NCBI GenBank assembly: GCA_964538085.1
Contig: CAZIDF010000001.1
Location: forward strand, 124,001 to 188,000
Origin: G020348385 sp964538085
Lineage (GTDB): Bacteria; Acidobacteriota; Aminicenantia; Aminicenantales; Aminicenantaceae
Direction of reading: 5' to 3'
DNA: 64,000 bases
Shown here: piece after piece, positions 16,498 to 26,269 of the stretch
Position numbering within the stretch: position 1 is the first letter of the stretch
Layout: each line of letters starts with the position of its first letter
Made by a program: the position numbers and the translations under genes
The notes under the pieces: model-generated
Databases searched by the model: none
The model's input: the letters and a program-made list of their open reading frames with translations, nothing else
What the model was told of the DNA's origin: nothing

Positions 16498-18830
16498 TAG
16501 GGATTGTCTTCGAGTCGGAACATGTAATCCGGATCTATAGAGGGTTCATCTCCCCGATGTTTGGTCATCAAAGATACCTTATTCGCGAGTAAATCGACAA
16601 AGTTATCCGCATAGATGAAAGGAGTTTCCTCGGTGCCAGAAACTATCATCCATTCTACTGGGGCATTCTTCCACAGATCGATCAGATCGCCGCAATTCTG
16701 GATCTCCCTTTCGATCATCTTATCCAAAAGTTTCCGGCAAGCGCTTCTGACTTCAGGATTTTTGGAATCCTGGTGCTCATGGACCGCGAATATCCAAACA
16801 GCGGTGTTTCTCAGGGTTGTGTACAGACACTTAAGCGCACGTGATCGGCAATACTGATCTTCGAAGACCGATTGAGCTTTTCGATCTCCTTTTTTTGCAG
16901 CCTGATCCCTCTTCTTTTCGAAATGACTTATTGCCGATTCCAAAGGATGCCAGACATTCTCGTCTATTCGTGAAAAAGCCATAAACGCATAGTCCTTGGT
17001 GACAAGTTCGAAGAGCACATCCTTGGCCAAATCGACCCTGTTGGGATTATGGATGGAAGTGCACATATGCGACTCGTAATATGCTCTTTCTTTTTCGGGG
17101 ATCCTGTCGATATCCGGAACAAGCGGCCGTACAAAAAGCCTCTGCCAGACGACTCCGTAATGGGAATAGATGGAGAGTGGAAGGAACGACCGAATAGCCT
17201 GTTCCATAAGGCGCCAGCCCTTAACCAAATCCTCTGCGTGTTGCCGACCCGCAAACTTTATGGCAATTTTCTTCACAGCTTCTTCGATGTCCATCGAGGG
17301 ATTCAATTGAAAGAGCCGGAAAATTTCTTGATTCACCGCATAAGGCACTTTATCGGGTGGATGGATGCCTCCGACATGGGCCAGATTCCTAATGCCCTGT
17401 TTCACAAAAGCATGTAATTTTTCGTGGGCAAGCCACGGAAAAGGAATTCCCAAAAGAGGCTCATGGTTGGTGTGAGATCCGAATGAATGATAGAAATAGG
17501 CGCGACAATTCCGGGAATCCAGTTCTCCCTTCACATCCCCCTCTTTATCTTCCAGAGTATTGTGATAAGCCGATCCCAGAACTTTGACATCCGGGTATTG
17601 GGGATGGGGATAATTGGATTCCCATCCTTGAGTCAACAATGAATTTACCTCCACGTCCAATCGCTCTTTGAGTTGAGGCCAAAGATAGTCCCTCTCGCCA
17701 TAAAAGGACTCCAACCGTGTGATGATGCGGAATCCTGGATTGATCCGGGATCCGGCATTCCGCAAAAGGGTAAAAAAGCGGACGATATTCGCCGCAGCCT
17801 CTTTGGCGATCGCCCCATCGTCCTTCCATTCCCGTATCAGGTAAGCCCCGCCATTGCGCCCCACGTAAAGAGACTTGGTGTGTTCGAAGCCGGCCCCGCT
17901 GTCATTGCTCCATATCGTCATGTAGCCCAACTGCGGGACGTCCTTCATCAACTTGATCAAAAGCTCCTGGTAGTGCTTTAGGACAACAGGATGGGCAATC
18001 GATAGATTATACCGAGGTTTAAAACTTCGGAACGGATGGTCCACACGCGCGCCTCTCAGTGTAGGGTATTTCTCGAACAATTTTTCAGGAACAGACCGGG
18101 GTTCGAAACAAAGCAGCCCTGGAACAAGGCCATACTTCACAGCCAGCCGGGCATTTTCTTTCAGTTCACGCAAATTGTACTCAAGATATTCCGCCGGATA
18201 TATATCTCGATTCAACCGGCTGGAAACGAATTGGTCGAGAGCAGGGCAATAGGTGTAAAAATCCGGATAAAATTCCCCTTCGACACCCTTCTCCCATGGT
18301 TGGGGAAAGGCCAGAGCATTGACTTCGATGTGGGTGAATCCCAAACGGGCATATTCCCGGATATATTTTTCCCGGTCAAAATCCCTAATCAGACGGGCAT
18401 ACTGGGTGAGAAAAAGATCGAAGGTCGACTTTTCGACTGAAAAGGCCATTTCTTTCATCCAGGGCAATCCTTCGGAAATGTTCTCATCCAGCAAATCTTC
18501 TATCAGGTGAGTGAATCCGGTAAAAAGAAAATAGGGTTTGGAGCTCAAAAGCCAGAGACATTGATTGACATCGCTGTTCAGAGACACCCAGTCATCTTGC
18601 GTAGAAAAGACCAGTTTTTTATGATCCAATCGATCCGGAAAACCCTTAGGGATGACGGCAATATACAGGGCTCCTTCTTCCGAGATAAATCCAGAATCCC
18701 CAACCTTGCTCACATCGGCCCGGCTATCGCAAAAACCGAGAAGCTCGTTCGCGATAGTTTCCTCCACAGGATAGCCCTTCTGAGGAATCCTTACCTGTCT
18801 GACCTGTTGCAAAGCCTCTTTGATCTTCAT
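16485..18830 (-). CDS. Unrecognised 781-residue protein, probable glycoside hydrolase-like TIM barrel
   Basis: I cannot place this in a named family with confidence. It has no signal peptide. Residues 1-110 resemble the alpha/beta domain that precedes the barrel in GH20/GH67-type enzymes. From about 135 a TIM-barrel-like region follows (YIREYARLGFTHIEVNALAFP, LAVKYGLVPGLLCFEPRS, LGYMTIWSNDSGAGFEHT), and the last 250 residues are helical. Acidic candidates sit at CFEPRS and SNDSGAGFE. GGAGG stands five bases before the ATG. It is the last gene of the nine-gene operon, 16 bases after the ROK gene, which supports action on a sugar substrate. Confidence 0.6.
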   Translation of the reverse strand: MKIKEALQQVRQVRIPQKGYPVEETIANELLGFCDSRADVSKVGDSGFISEEGALYIAVIPKGFPDRLDHKKLVFSTQDDWVSLNSDVNQCLWLLSSKPYFLFTGFTHLIEDLLDENISEGLPWMKEMAFSVEKSTFDLFLTQYARLIRDFDREKYIREYARLGFTHIEVNALAFPQPWEKGVEGEFYPDFYTYCPALDQFVSSRLNRDIYPAEYLEYNLRELKENARLAVKYGLVPGLLCFEPRSVPEKLFEKYPTLRGARVDHPFRSFKPRYNLSIAHPVVLKHYQELLIKLMKDVPQLGYMTIWSNDSGAGFEHTKSLYVGRNGGAYLIREWKDDGAIAKEAAANIVRFFTLLRNAGSRINPGFRIITRLESFYGERDYLWPQLKERLDVEVNSLLTQGWESNYPHPQYPDVKVLGSAYHNTLEDKEGDVKGELDSRNCRAYFYHSFGSHTNHEPLLGIPFPWLAHEKLHAFVKQGIRNLAHVGGIHPPDKVPYAVNQEIFRLFQLNPSMDIEEAVKKIAIKFAGRQHAEDLVKGWRLMEQAIRSFLPLSIYSHYGVVWQRLFVRPLVPDIDRIPEKERAYYESHMCTSIHNPNRVDLAKDVLFELVTKDYAFMAFSRIDENVWHPLESAISHFEKKRDQAAKKGDRKAQSVFEDQYCRSRALKCLYTTLRNTAVWIFAVHEHQDSKNPEVRSACRKLLDKMIEREIQNCGDLIDLWKNAPVEWMIVSGTEETPFIYADNFVDLLANKVSLMTKHRGDEPSIDPDYMFRLEDNPYYPG

Positions 18831-18846
18831 TCCGACCTCCGTCCAG

Positions 18847-19761
18847 CTAAAACTCCATGTAGCCCAATTCGCGCAAAGCCAAGAATGCCGCCCCGAAAAC
18901 GCCTGCCGAATCTCCTAATTTTGCAGGGATGATGGGGACAGATTTCCGAGGGATCCCGAACAGGCATTTCTCCATCATTGGGGGAACTCTCTCGTACCAC
19001 AGCGGAATATTGGATACTCCCCCTCCGAGAATGACGGCCTCCAGATCGAATGAGTTGATCGTATTGGCAAAAAACACAGCCATGATCCGGCAGCTCTCCT
19101 CGAACAATCGATTGGCGATTGGATCTCCTTTTTCAAAAAGATCAAAGATTTGGGGAAGTTCCAAATCCTGTCCGCTCAACTCGAGAAACCTTCGGCTGTG
19201 ACTGGGGCCGGAAAGATAAGCCTCAACACATCCCTTCAGCCCACACTCACATAGCCTTCCGTTGATATCGATGGATGTGTGTCCGATCTCCCCTGCTCCC
19301 CCTTTCGAACCCCTGTACAGCTTGTTATCCAAGATCAATCCGCACCCCACGCCCGTTCCCAAAATGACGGCCATCACGTACCGGTATTTGCCAACACAAC
19401 TGGCAAAAAATTCGGCCAGAGCCAGACAATTGGCATCATTGTCCACGACCAGGGGAACGTTCAGTCGGTTTTGCAAACCCTGGATCAGTCCCGGTTCCTC
19501 ATACACAGGCGTGTGAGGGGCTCCGTATAGGCGGTCTTCTGAAGGAACATATGTTCCTGGTGTTCCCATACCCACAGCAGCAATGTCCCTCCCTTCGGAA
19601 ACCTTGCGGATGACATCAAGAATGTTCTGGATGACATGCTCCAGGCCCTTGGATGCCTCTGATTGTACCCGCCGCCGGGCTATCAGACTCCTGTTCCTAT
19701 CCAAAAGACAGGCCTCCACTTTCGTTCCACCCAGGTCCACTCCGACGACATACTTTTTCAT
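18847..19761 (-). CDS. ROK family sugar kinase
   Basis: This 304-residue ASKHA-fold kinase probably phosphorylates a hexose or amino sugar. The phosphate loop VGVDLGGTKVEACLL is at the N-terminus, the catalytic Asp is in VVDNDANCLALAE (about 107-111), GTGVGCG follows, and the ROK zinc site is complete: His161 in GEIGHTSID and CECGLKGC at 171-178. There is no helix-turn-helix domain, so it is a kinase and not a repressor. The start at 19759-19761 is chosen for GGAAGG seven bases upstream. It begins two bases after the stop of the URO-D-like gene. Confidence 0.9.
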   Translation of the reverse strand: MKKYVVGVDLGGTKVEACLLDRNRSLIARRRVQSEASKGLEHVIQNILDVIRKVSEGRDIAAVGMGTPGTYVPSEDRLYGAPHTPVYEEPGLIQGLQNRLNVPLVVDNDANCLALAEFFASCVGKYRYVMAVILGTGVGCGLILDNKLYRGSKGGAGEIGHTSIDINGRLCECGLKGCVEAYLSGPSHSRRFLELSGQDLELPQIFDLFEKGDPIANRLFEESCRIMAVFFANTINSFDLEAVILGGGVSNIPLWYERVPPMMEKCLFGIPRKSVPIIPAKLGDSAGVFGAAFLALRELGYMEF

Positions 19762-19763
19762 TT

Positions 19764-20786
19764 TCAAGCCTTCCTTCCTGTCTTGCCCAGCACATCCCAA
19801 GTCTCATACACGGTGAAAACGTTTTCGGGATCTGCCTCGAGGCCGAATTCACACTGACCGATCACCCCGCCATCTCGATACATATGGAGCCAAACTTCGT
19901 ACACCGCCTGCTGGATATCCTCTCGGGATCCATGGGGCAAAAGATTTTGCCGGTCGATCTCTCCCCAGAAAGTCACTTTGCCTCCATACCTCTCCCCCAA
20001 CTCCTTGACGCCCATACAAAAGATCTGGGCATTGAGCGCATCCACACCCAATTCGATCAGATCCGGCATGATATCCATGATATATCCATCCGAGTGCATA
20101 AACAGATGCTTGCCGTGATGTTTGGCGACTTCTGCATACTCCCTGTACATCGGCAGGAATATTTGACGGAATAAATCAGGTGAGGTGATCAATCCCTGCT
20201 GGCTGCCCCAATCATCCATCAAGGAAATGGCATCCACCTCGGTCGATGCCCAAACTTCCACTTCCTTGAGATAGTGCTTGTGAATCCTGTCCAGGAGTTC
20301 AAACAACTCTGGAGGTTTTTCAGCCAGATCGATAAAGGCCTTCTCCATGGTCCGGATAAACTGAAACCGTTCGAAGGGCCGGACAAAAGATCCCATCAAA
20401 ACGAACTGGTCGGTCCCCCTACAAAAAGCATTGATCGCTTCCCGGTCGAGCTTGAGGGTGGCGTCGGGAGGTTCAAATTCATCCAGGTCTTTCCAGTCAG
20501 CCACCAGCGGAGTTTGGACGATCCCGATAACACCATCCATGGGATTGGAAAACCGGCAACCCCATTCGTCGATGTAGGTTCCTTTTTTGTAGCGGTCTCC
20601 CTGTGTACCTAAAGGTTTCGAATAGATCGCAGGAGCCGGCACGACATCGTCCGGGAACACATCATGCAATCTTTTCACGAATTCCGGGTAGTTTTCCTCT
20701 GCCCAGGGCAAAATCCCTTTGTGCCGGGGGATTCTTTCGGGTTTATCAAAGGTCAGGGTTTTCTGGACTAGGCGGCGTGAATTCAT
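19764..20786 (-). CDS. Uroporphyrinogen decarboxylase-like (URO-D/MtaA superfamily) protein
   Basis: This 340-residue protein has the URO-D barrel: RRLVQKTLTFDKPERIPRH at the N-terminus, IDEWGCRFSNPMDGVIG, DDWGSQQGLITSPDLFRQIF, HSDGYIMDIMPDLIELGVDALN and GGKVTFWGEIDRQ. The DDWGSQ and HSDG blocks are typical of the URO-D-like proteins found in sugar catabolic clusters, not of true HemE. The substrate is unknown; corrinoid methyl transfer is the role of some relatives. The ATG at 20784-20786 overlaps the stop of the oxidoreductase gene (ATGA), so the two are translationally coupled. Confidence 0.82.
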   Translation of the reverse strand: MNSRRLVQKTLTFDKPERIPRHKGILPWAEENYPEFVKRLHDVFPDDVVPAPAIYSKPLGTQGDRYKKGTYIDEWGCRFSNPMDGVIGIVQTPLVADWKDLDEFEPPDATLKLDREAINAFCRGTDQFVLMGSFVRPFERFQFIRTMEKAFIDLAEKPPELFELLDRIHKHYLKEVEVWASTEVDAISLMDDWGSQQGLITSPDLFRQIFLPMYREYAEVAKHHGKHLFMHSDGYIMDIMPDLIELGVDALNAQIFCMGVKELGERYGGKVTFWGEIDRQNLLPHGSREDIQQAVYEVWLHMYRDGGVIGQCEFGLEADPENVFTVYETWDVLGKTGRKA

Positions 20787-22024
20787 GCGAGTTTCCCTTC
20801 GGGAAAGTTGTGGTAGCCTGTGAGATCCAGCTTTTTTCCCGGCCGTGCCCAATCCAAGTGAGCCTCGCTCGGCAAGATACCCTTTTTGTAGCAATCTTGA
20901 AGCTCTCGATGGAGATCTTTGACCCAGGCTCTGTTGCCTTCAGGATCGGATTTTATCCTGGATCCGGGAAAATCTATTATGGCAAGAGCAGATTCCTGCA
21001 TGCCGTTCATGCAAAGCGTTTGGGCAACAGAGGCCTCAGGCCCGCACAGGATGTCTTTTGGCGCTCGGATGGTTTCGACGGCTTCGAACAGTTTGCGCTG
21101 GGGATGTTCGGCCTCAGGAGAACCATAATGTTTTACACCCCCTCTGTACTCCCTGGCTATGATGTCATCGGCATTTTCGCCGTAGGTCACTGTGGCCTTC
21201 TCGAATTCCAATTCAAACAACGGCCCCAGATCATCGGATGTGGTGTGGGAAGCGTAAAATAAAATTTCAACTCCTTCACGAGTGAACGCACGGCACGCCA
21301 CTGTGTCGTAATTTTCTATGGGGTAAGTCCTGTAGAGTTCGGCCGTGACTCCGGCTGGCATGGCACACCCATTCAGTTCGTCTCCAAGCAAATAAAAAAG
21401 ATTGTGGAGGAAGTGGGCCATGGCATTGTTGGCCGGGCTGTCCAACACCCACATTCCCTGCGTATCCTTGATCTTGCCTGCCCAATCATTTCTTTTGTAA
21501 TAGCCCAAGTCCCGGGGCCAAAAACACAGGGTTTTCATCCGGATAGGTTTCCCGAACTTTCCCCCCATTATGTCTTGTTTGAGTGATTGTATCGCGCGGG
21601 AATAAGACCACTGGTATCCGATCATCACCCATAGGCTTGTCCTCTGCATGGTTTTGATCAAAAGCTCGGCATCCTGGATGGTCGCCCCGATGGGTTTTTC
21701 GCACAGGACACAGCTCCCCTGCTCGAGGGCGATAGATGTTTGGGACACGTGATGGTGAATCGGGGAGCAAATTATCACAAGATCTGGAACTTGTGGACTT
21801 TCATAGGCAGAGGCAAGGGTGGGGAGAATCGGGATTTGACGGTCTCGCAATTCATCTTGGTAAGCGGATCGTTCCGGATAGGGCTCGACGACGGCCACAA
21901 GATCGACTTCTCCAGGGAGAAAACCTGCCAAAATAGTCTCAAGATAGGGTAATCCTATCCCGGAGATCCCGACCAGAACCACAGAAACGGATTCGATTTC
22001 TTTCTGTTGCATATCCTTGATCAT
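20783..22024 (-). CDS. Gfo/Idh/MocA family NAD(P)-dependent oxidoreductase
   Basis: The protein has 413 residues. An N-terminal Rossmann domain shows VVLVGISGIGLPYLETIL, VVEPYPER, DLVIICSPIHHHVSQ and the family hallmark CEKPIGATIQDAE. The C-terminal alpha/beta domain includes GYQWSYSRAIQSLK and NAMAHFLHNLFYLLGDE, where the His may act in catalysis. The glycine motif is unusual (GISGIG). Members oxidise sugar hydroxyls or run oxidation-elimination glycosidase steps. It is coupled to GH38 upstream and to the URO-D gene downstream by ATGA overlaps, suggesting one sugar pathway. Confidence 0.88.
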   Translation of the reverse strand: MIKDMQQKEIESVSVVLVGISGIGLPYLETILAGFLPGEVDLVAVVEPYPERSAYQDELRDRQIPILPTLASAYESPQVPDLVIICSPIHHHVSQTSIALEQGSCVLCEKPIGATIQDAELLIKTMQRTSLWVMIGYQWSYSRAIQSLKQDIMGGKFGKPIRMKTLCFWPRDLGYYKRNDWAGKIKDTQGMWVLDSPANNAMAHFLHNLFYLLGDELNGCAMPAGVTAELYRTYPIENYDTVACRAFTREGVEILFYASHTTSDDLGPLFELEFEKATVTYGENADDIIAREYRGGVKHYGSPEAEHPQRKLFEAVETIRAPKDILCGPEASVAQTLCMNGMQESALAIIDFPGSRIKSDPEGNRAWVKDLHRELQDCYKKGILPSEAHLDWARPGKKLDLTGYHNFPEGKLA

Positions 22025-24543
22025 TCAGCTTTAAACAGAGAACTCTGTGTTTTGAGTTTTCTCTCGACCAAATCCAGTTCGAACATCTCTTTGGTTCCCA
22101 AATCCACGGCGATGGTTTTGATCTCGAATGCGCTCAATGAAAGCCCGCATTCCAGGTTCAAAGTGGGTATAGAAATTTGGGTTTTTCTGCCTTTTCCTGT
22201 GGGTTCGAAGAGACGGAAAACCAGCCAATTTTTATCCTCGGTCATTTTCATTGCTGTGACTTGAACGGCATTATCGTTTAAAACCAGACTTGGCAGTGGA
22301 GTCTTGCCTTCTCCTGATGGAAAACTGCAGAGGGCCATGGGTGTCTCATTTTTAGCAAGGGCTTCCCGGTCGACAAGAGTGAGGCGTTCAGTCGCTTTCC
22401 CGCCATTTATCCAGAAACGGAAAATCCTTTCCCCCTGATCCATCCGGGGCAAGAATCGATCCTGCATGCGCAGGATCCCGAAGTCTCCCAAATCGGTTGC
22501 ATAGGCCGGTGAGCGTAGGAGAGAGAGGCGGACTTCTCCACCTTTGAAATCGAATCCATAAATTCTGTCATTGATCACTGTCAGGGCATGTCGATTGTCC
22601 GAAGAAACCAAACTCACCCATTTTTGCGCCATCAGCTCATCTTCGGTCGGGTCGAATTCATGCACGCCATAGGCCACCTGCCCCCGGCAGATCCCGTTGC
22701 GAAATGCAGAGGGGATGGCAATCTTCAACATGCGGTCCTTTTCATTCCAAAAAACCCGGGTTTCCACTTCGAACTCACTCCCCTTTTTCGGGAGCTTGTA
22801 GCGATGACAGATATTGGATTGGTTGTACTGGAAAAGAGTTTCTACGACCGTCCTGACCGGGCCATCTTCGACGATCTGCACATTTTTCAATTTAGAACCG
22901 GATACACCTGCAAAACGCGCGCTCTCCTGTTCGGGCATAGCAGAAAATTTTCCTTCATAATCCCGGAAAGAACGAACTTTCATTCCCCAGGAATCAGCGT
23001 CATCCTCCATCACCAATGCTTGAAAAGCCCGCGGCCTTAAAAAATCGACCCCGTTGACCTTGTAAGACTCCATCAAACCCGTGGTCGTGCGGATGGTCCA
23101 TTCCGCTTTGTCAGAACGCAAAGTAAGCAGCGATTTTTCCGCTTTGAGAGGGAGGGAAAGCGATGGTTCTTTTTTCAATCGGCAGACAAAACGGTTCATC
23201 TGTCCCGGTTTCAGATCAGCTTTAAACACAGTACGCTTCCGCCACTCCACAGATAGGGTGCTGCTCTCCTTTTCTAGCTGAGAGGGCAACTTTTTTCCTC
23301 GATAATCCCACACATGGGGAATTAAATGGCATTTTTCATCGAAATGCGGTTCATGAGCCTGAAGTTCACAGGTCACGATCTGTTTGATCGGGAAAGGATG
23401 AGGATTATAAACGAATATCGGAAACTCTCCGTCTTTGGCTTTCTGTTGCCCTGAAAGAAGAGCGAAAAAGGAGCGGGCCCTCAAACGGGAAAGGATCTCC
23501 AGGCCATGATCCAGCCTCTGTTGGGCATACTTTTCCACTTCTGGGATGCCAGAGCCAGGCAGGATATCATGAAATTCACAGAAAAGAAGGTCTTTCAAGG
23601 ATTCTTCGAGGTTTTCCCATGGATAGGGCATCAAATCCAATAAAGCGGCATGCGTGGCCATTTTTTCCGTAAAAAAATAAAGGTTTTCCAATTCCCTGTG
23701 TTTTTTCTTCACGACAGACATGGATGTGTAGCAACCCACGGCCCAGGGATTTAGATCTCGGGAATAACGCGGGAGTGTGTCTTTCTCTTTATTGAGTCTG
23801 GAAAAATATTCCTCCGGAGTTCCATGGCGGATATCCCATTTTTTTTGTTTGGCCAGCAACTTCCTTATTTTATTTAAATCCTCCCGGGACGGCCCGCCCC
23901 CGTGGTTGCCGATCCCCCAAAGAAGGATCCCCGCTTTCTTGCCTGGATTATCCGCCACCCATTTTTGAATCCTCTGGGCAGCTTTTCCTTGCGGGGAATT
24001 GTAGTGTTCTGTGGCTCGGTGGGCAATAATCTCGGAACCATCGTACCCCACCCACACAAAATCCTCTGCAGAAAGGGATAGCCAACTCTGGTCAGGGCGG
24101 CAGAATAGATAAGATGTGTGGCCTGCTTTTTTCAGAATCTGCACCAGTCCTCGGGTGTGGCCGAAGGGATCGAAATTGACGGCTGTTTTTGGTTCCACAT
24201 CGAACTTTTTTCTGAAATACTTTTTGCCGACCAATATCTGCCGGACAAAGGACTCTCCTGAGGGGATATTGCAGTCAGGTTGGACGTACCATCCTCCCAG
24301 GATATGCCACTTTTTCTTCTTCACCAGCTCCTGGATCCTGGCAAATAGTGCGGGTTCGTATTCCTCGATCCACTGGTAGAGGAGGGCTTCATTGTGGGTA
24401 AACACAAATTCCTCGAACTCTTCACACAGTTGAGCAGCGGTTCGGAAGGTCGCGAGCGCCTCTGCTGCTCCCTCCTCCCATTCCCAAAGCCATACCGGGT
24501 CCAAATGGGCATTGCAGATTAAATACAACGTCCTGTCTTTCAT
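22021..24543 (-). CDS. Alpha-mannosidase (GH38)
   Basis: This 840-residue retaining, zinc-dependent glycosidase cleaves alpha-mannosides. Metal-site and catalytic blocks are visible: NAHLDPVWLWEWEEG (His13-x-Asp15), VQPDCNIPSGESFVRQ, and VNFDPFGHTRG with the expected nucleophile Asp125. The middle helical domain and the large C-terminal beta domains follow as in the family. No signal peptide is present, so it should act in the cytoplasm on imported oligosaccharides. It is coupled by ATGA to the downstream oxidoreductase. The upstream DUF2461 gene ends 55 bases before its start. Confidence 0.95.
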   Translation of the reverse strand: MKDRTLYLICNAHLDPVWLWEWEEGAAEALATFRTAAQLCEEFEEFVFTHNEALLYQWIEEYEPALFARIQELVKKKKWHILGGWYVQPDCNIPSGESFVRQILVGKKYFRKKFDVEPKTAVNFDPFGHTRGLVQILKKAGHTSYLFCRPDQSWLSLSAEDFVWVGYDGSEIIAHRATEHYNSPQGKAAQRIQKWVADNPGKKAGILLWGIGNHGGGPSREDLNKIRKLLAKQKKWDIRHGTPEEYFSRLNKEKDTLPRYSRDLNPWAVGCYTSMSVVKKKHRELENLYFFTEKMATHAALLDLMPYPWENLEESLKDLLFCEFHDILPGSGIPEVEKYAQQRLDHGLEILSRLRARSFFALLSGQQKAKDGEFPIFVYNPHPFPIKQIVTCELQAHEPHFDEKCHLIPHVWDYRGKKLPSQLEKESSTLSVEWRKRTVFKADLKPGQMNRFVCRLKKEPSLSLPLKAEKSLLTLRSDKAEWTIRTTTGLMESYKVNGVDFLRPRAFQALVMEDDADSWGMKVRSFRDYEGKFSAMPEQESARFAGVSGSKLKNVQIVEDGPVRTVVETLFQYNQSNICHRYKLPKKGSEFEVETRVFWNEKDRMLKIAIPSAFRNGICRGQVAYGVHEFDPTEDELMAQKWVSLVSSDNRHALTVINDRIYGFDFKGGEVRLSLLRSPAYATDLGDFGILRMQDRFLPRMDQGERIFRFWINGGKATERLTLVDREALAKNETPMALCSFPSGEGKTPLPSLVLNDNAVQVTAMKMTEDKNWLVFRLFEPTGKGRKTQISIPTLNLECGLSLSAFEIKTIAVDLGTKEMFELDLVERKLKTQSSLFKAE

Positions 24544-24598
24544 GGAATTCTCCTTTTATCAATGTCCCTCGAATTCAATCATGGCAAGCCAGGCGAAT

Positions 24599-25312
24599 TC
24601 AGAAACCTTTCCGGTAACGGCGTGTCATGGTCACGAGCCAGGAATGAAGAGGAAGGAGCGGCTGGAATTTTTTCCAGCAATAGCTCACCAATTTTTTAGA
24701 ATAAAATTCCTCAGGGATGGATGTTTCTATCCCCGCATGAAATCCGTTGAACAAAAGCAATTCTGCACGAGGATGAGAGGCATCGAAACCAGCAGGAACG
24801 CGTTTGTAGTGTTTCCCTCCGATTTGATAACCTTTTGTTTTTTCTATCTTAGCCACGATCTCGGCCAGATCCTTGCCGTGTTTGGCATGCAGGACAGAAT
24901 TCCTGTAGGTATCGAATAAATATTTGGGAAACATGTATAAGCCAACACCCATAATCAGGACAGTCGGTTCCAGGTGAAAATAAAATCCGGGACATTCCAT
25001 GCGCGGCCGGGTACCTTCCCAAAAGAATATCCCCATGTTGGTCTTGTAAGGCGATTTATCCGGGCTGAACCGGGTGTCCCGGTTGATCCGGAAAAGCGAT
25101 TTATTGACCTTTGGCACAGCCATGATGTCCGGAACGTGTGTCCTCAGTTCATCCCCCATGGCTAACACAAAAGCCTTGGCAGGCTGCATCACGTAGGTCT
25201 CATAATCATGCTTATGAGATTCGAACCACTTTTTCGTGTTGTTCTTCTTGAGATCTCCGAAAAATTTGACAGTCTCTTTGTAAAATCCTTGAAATTTAAA
25301 CTGTTCTGGCAT
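24599..25312 (-). CDS. DUF2461 family protein (TIGR02453)
   Basis: The protein has 237 residues with the DUF2461 pattern: FQGFYKETVKFFGDLKKNN followed by TKKWFESHKHDYE, then LFRINRDTRFSPDKSPYKTN and GFYFHLEP. AGGAG stands eight bases before the ATG. The function is unknown; members are widespread and often scattered. It begins 11 bases after the stop of the beta-lactamase-like gene, so it belongs to the same transcript, but I see no metabolic link. Confidence 0.88.
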   Translation of the reverse strand: MPEQFKFQGFYKETVKFFGDLKKNNTKKWFESHKHDYETYVMQPAKAFVLAMGDELRTHVPDIMAVPKVNKSLFRINRDTRFSPDKSPYKTNMGIFFWEGTRPRMECPGFYFHLEPTVLIMGVGLYMFPKYLFDTYRNSVLHAKHGKDLAEIVAKIEKTKGYQIGGKHYKRVPAGFDASHPRAELLLFNGFHAGIETSIPEEFYSKKLVSYCWKKFQPLLPLHSWLVTMTRRYRKGF

Positions 25313-25323
25313 TATTTGATCTC

Positions 25324-26259
25324 CTATTCATTGACAACGCTGCCGTAGACGATCCGGCTCAGTTCCGCGATCAATTTTTCGGCATCTTCGCGCTTTTCGA
25401 TTCCCCGAGTCAAAATCACAAGGACATAGGGTTTGTGTCCTTCCGGAAATACGATAGCCGCGTCATGGTCGATCCGTGTGATGGACCCGGTTTTGTTCGC
25501 GACCTTGACTCCCTCTGGAATACCTGATGGTATCTTGTTGCGGTACTTTTGCTGCGCCAGTATCTCGATCATTTCTTGACAGGCTTTTTCGGAAACAGCC
25601 TTCCCTTTTGCGATGGCATACATGACCTGCATCATGCTCAGGGCATCGGTCTGGTTGTTCAATCCTTTTTCATAGGCCTTGATGTCCTCCACACCACGCA
25701 GAACCTTCATGTTCTGGATCTCCAATTCCGCCAACGTTCCCCTGATGTTCTCTACACCCACAAATTCTATGAGTATATTCGCGGCCAGGTTGCTGCTCAC
25801 CGTGATCATCCGATGAACCAGCTCCCGAATGGCCATTTCCTTTCCGATGTGCTGATAAATATCATCGTCCGAATCTTCGACAACCGTGAGGGAATACGGG
25901 CTCCCGTCCACGATGCTCTTGAAGTCATTCTTGACGTTGATTTTTTCATCCAGTGAAAACTTTCCCTGTTCTGCTTGTTTAAAAACCTCGATCATTACCG
26001 GCACTTTCATCAGGCTCGCCGCATGCATGATTGCTTCTGGATTTATCATCAAGAATTTAGTAGCGTCCAAACTTTGGAATACAATCGACACATCTGCACC
26101 TGATTTCTGAATTTCTCGTTTCAGTTTCTCTTGTAATTCTTCGATATCAGCTGACCGAGATCCTTTTAAAGTACTTGAGCTGCCACATAAAGGAAAAAGA
26201 CCAAGACACAGAAGGCCAACAATCAAGATATGTAACCAAATCCTTTTGTTTTTCATCAT
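25324..26259 (-). CDS. Exported class A beta-lactamase-like serine hydrolase
   Basis: The 311-residue protein starts with a signal segment (IWLHILIVGLLCLGLFPLCG). All class A landmarks are present: Ser82-Leu-Met-Lys85 (SxxK), SSN at 155-157 in place of SDN, E197-K-G-L-N (the ExxLN omega-loop motif) and KTG at 256-258. The catalytic set is therefore complete. It could be a real beta-lactamase or a related peptidase/esterase acting outside the inner membrane. The ATG at 26257-26259 has AGGATAGGG upstream and lies 10 bases after the aldolase-kinase gene, an odd setting for a resistance gene. Confidence 0.82.
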   Translation of the reverse strand: MMKNKRIWLHILIVGLLCLGLFPLCGSSSTLKGSRSADIEELQEKLKREIQKSGADVSIVFQSLDATKFLMINPEAIMHAASLMKVPVMIEVFKQAEQGKFSLDEKINVKNDFKSIVDGSPYSLTVVEDSDDDIYQHIGKEMAIRELVHRMITVSSNLAANILIEFVGVENIRGTLAELEIQNMKVLRGVEDIKAYEKGLNNQTDALSMMQVMYAIAKGKAVSEKACQEMIEILAQQKYRNKIPSGIPEGVKVANKTGSITRIDHDAAIVFPEGHKPYVLVILTRGIEKREDAEKLIAELSRIVYGSVVNE

Positions 26260-26269
26260 ATTCCCTATC

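Noticed and set aside
20603..21262. 219-codon forward frame opposite the URO-D-like and oxidoreductase genes
   Set aside because: It is antisense to two well-supported coupled genes and shows no family pattern.
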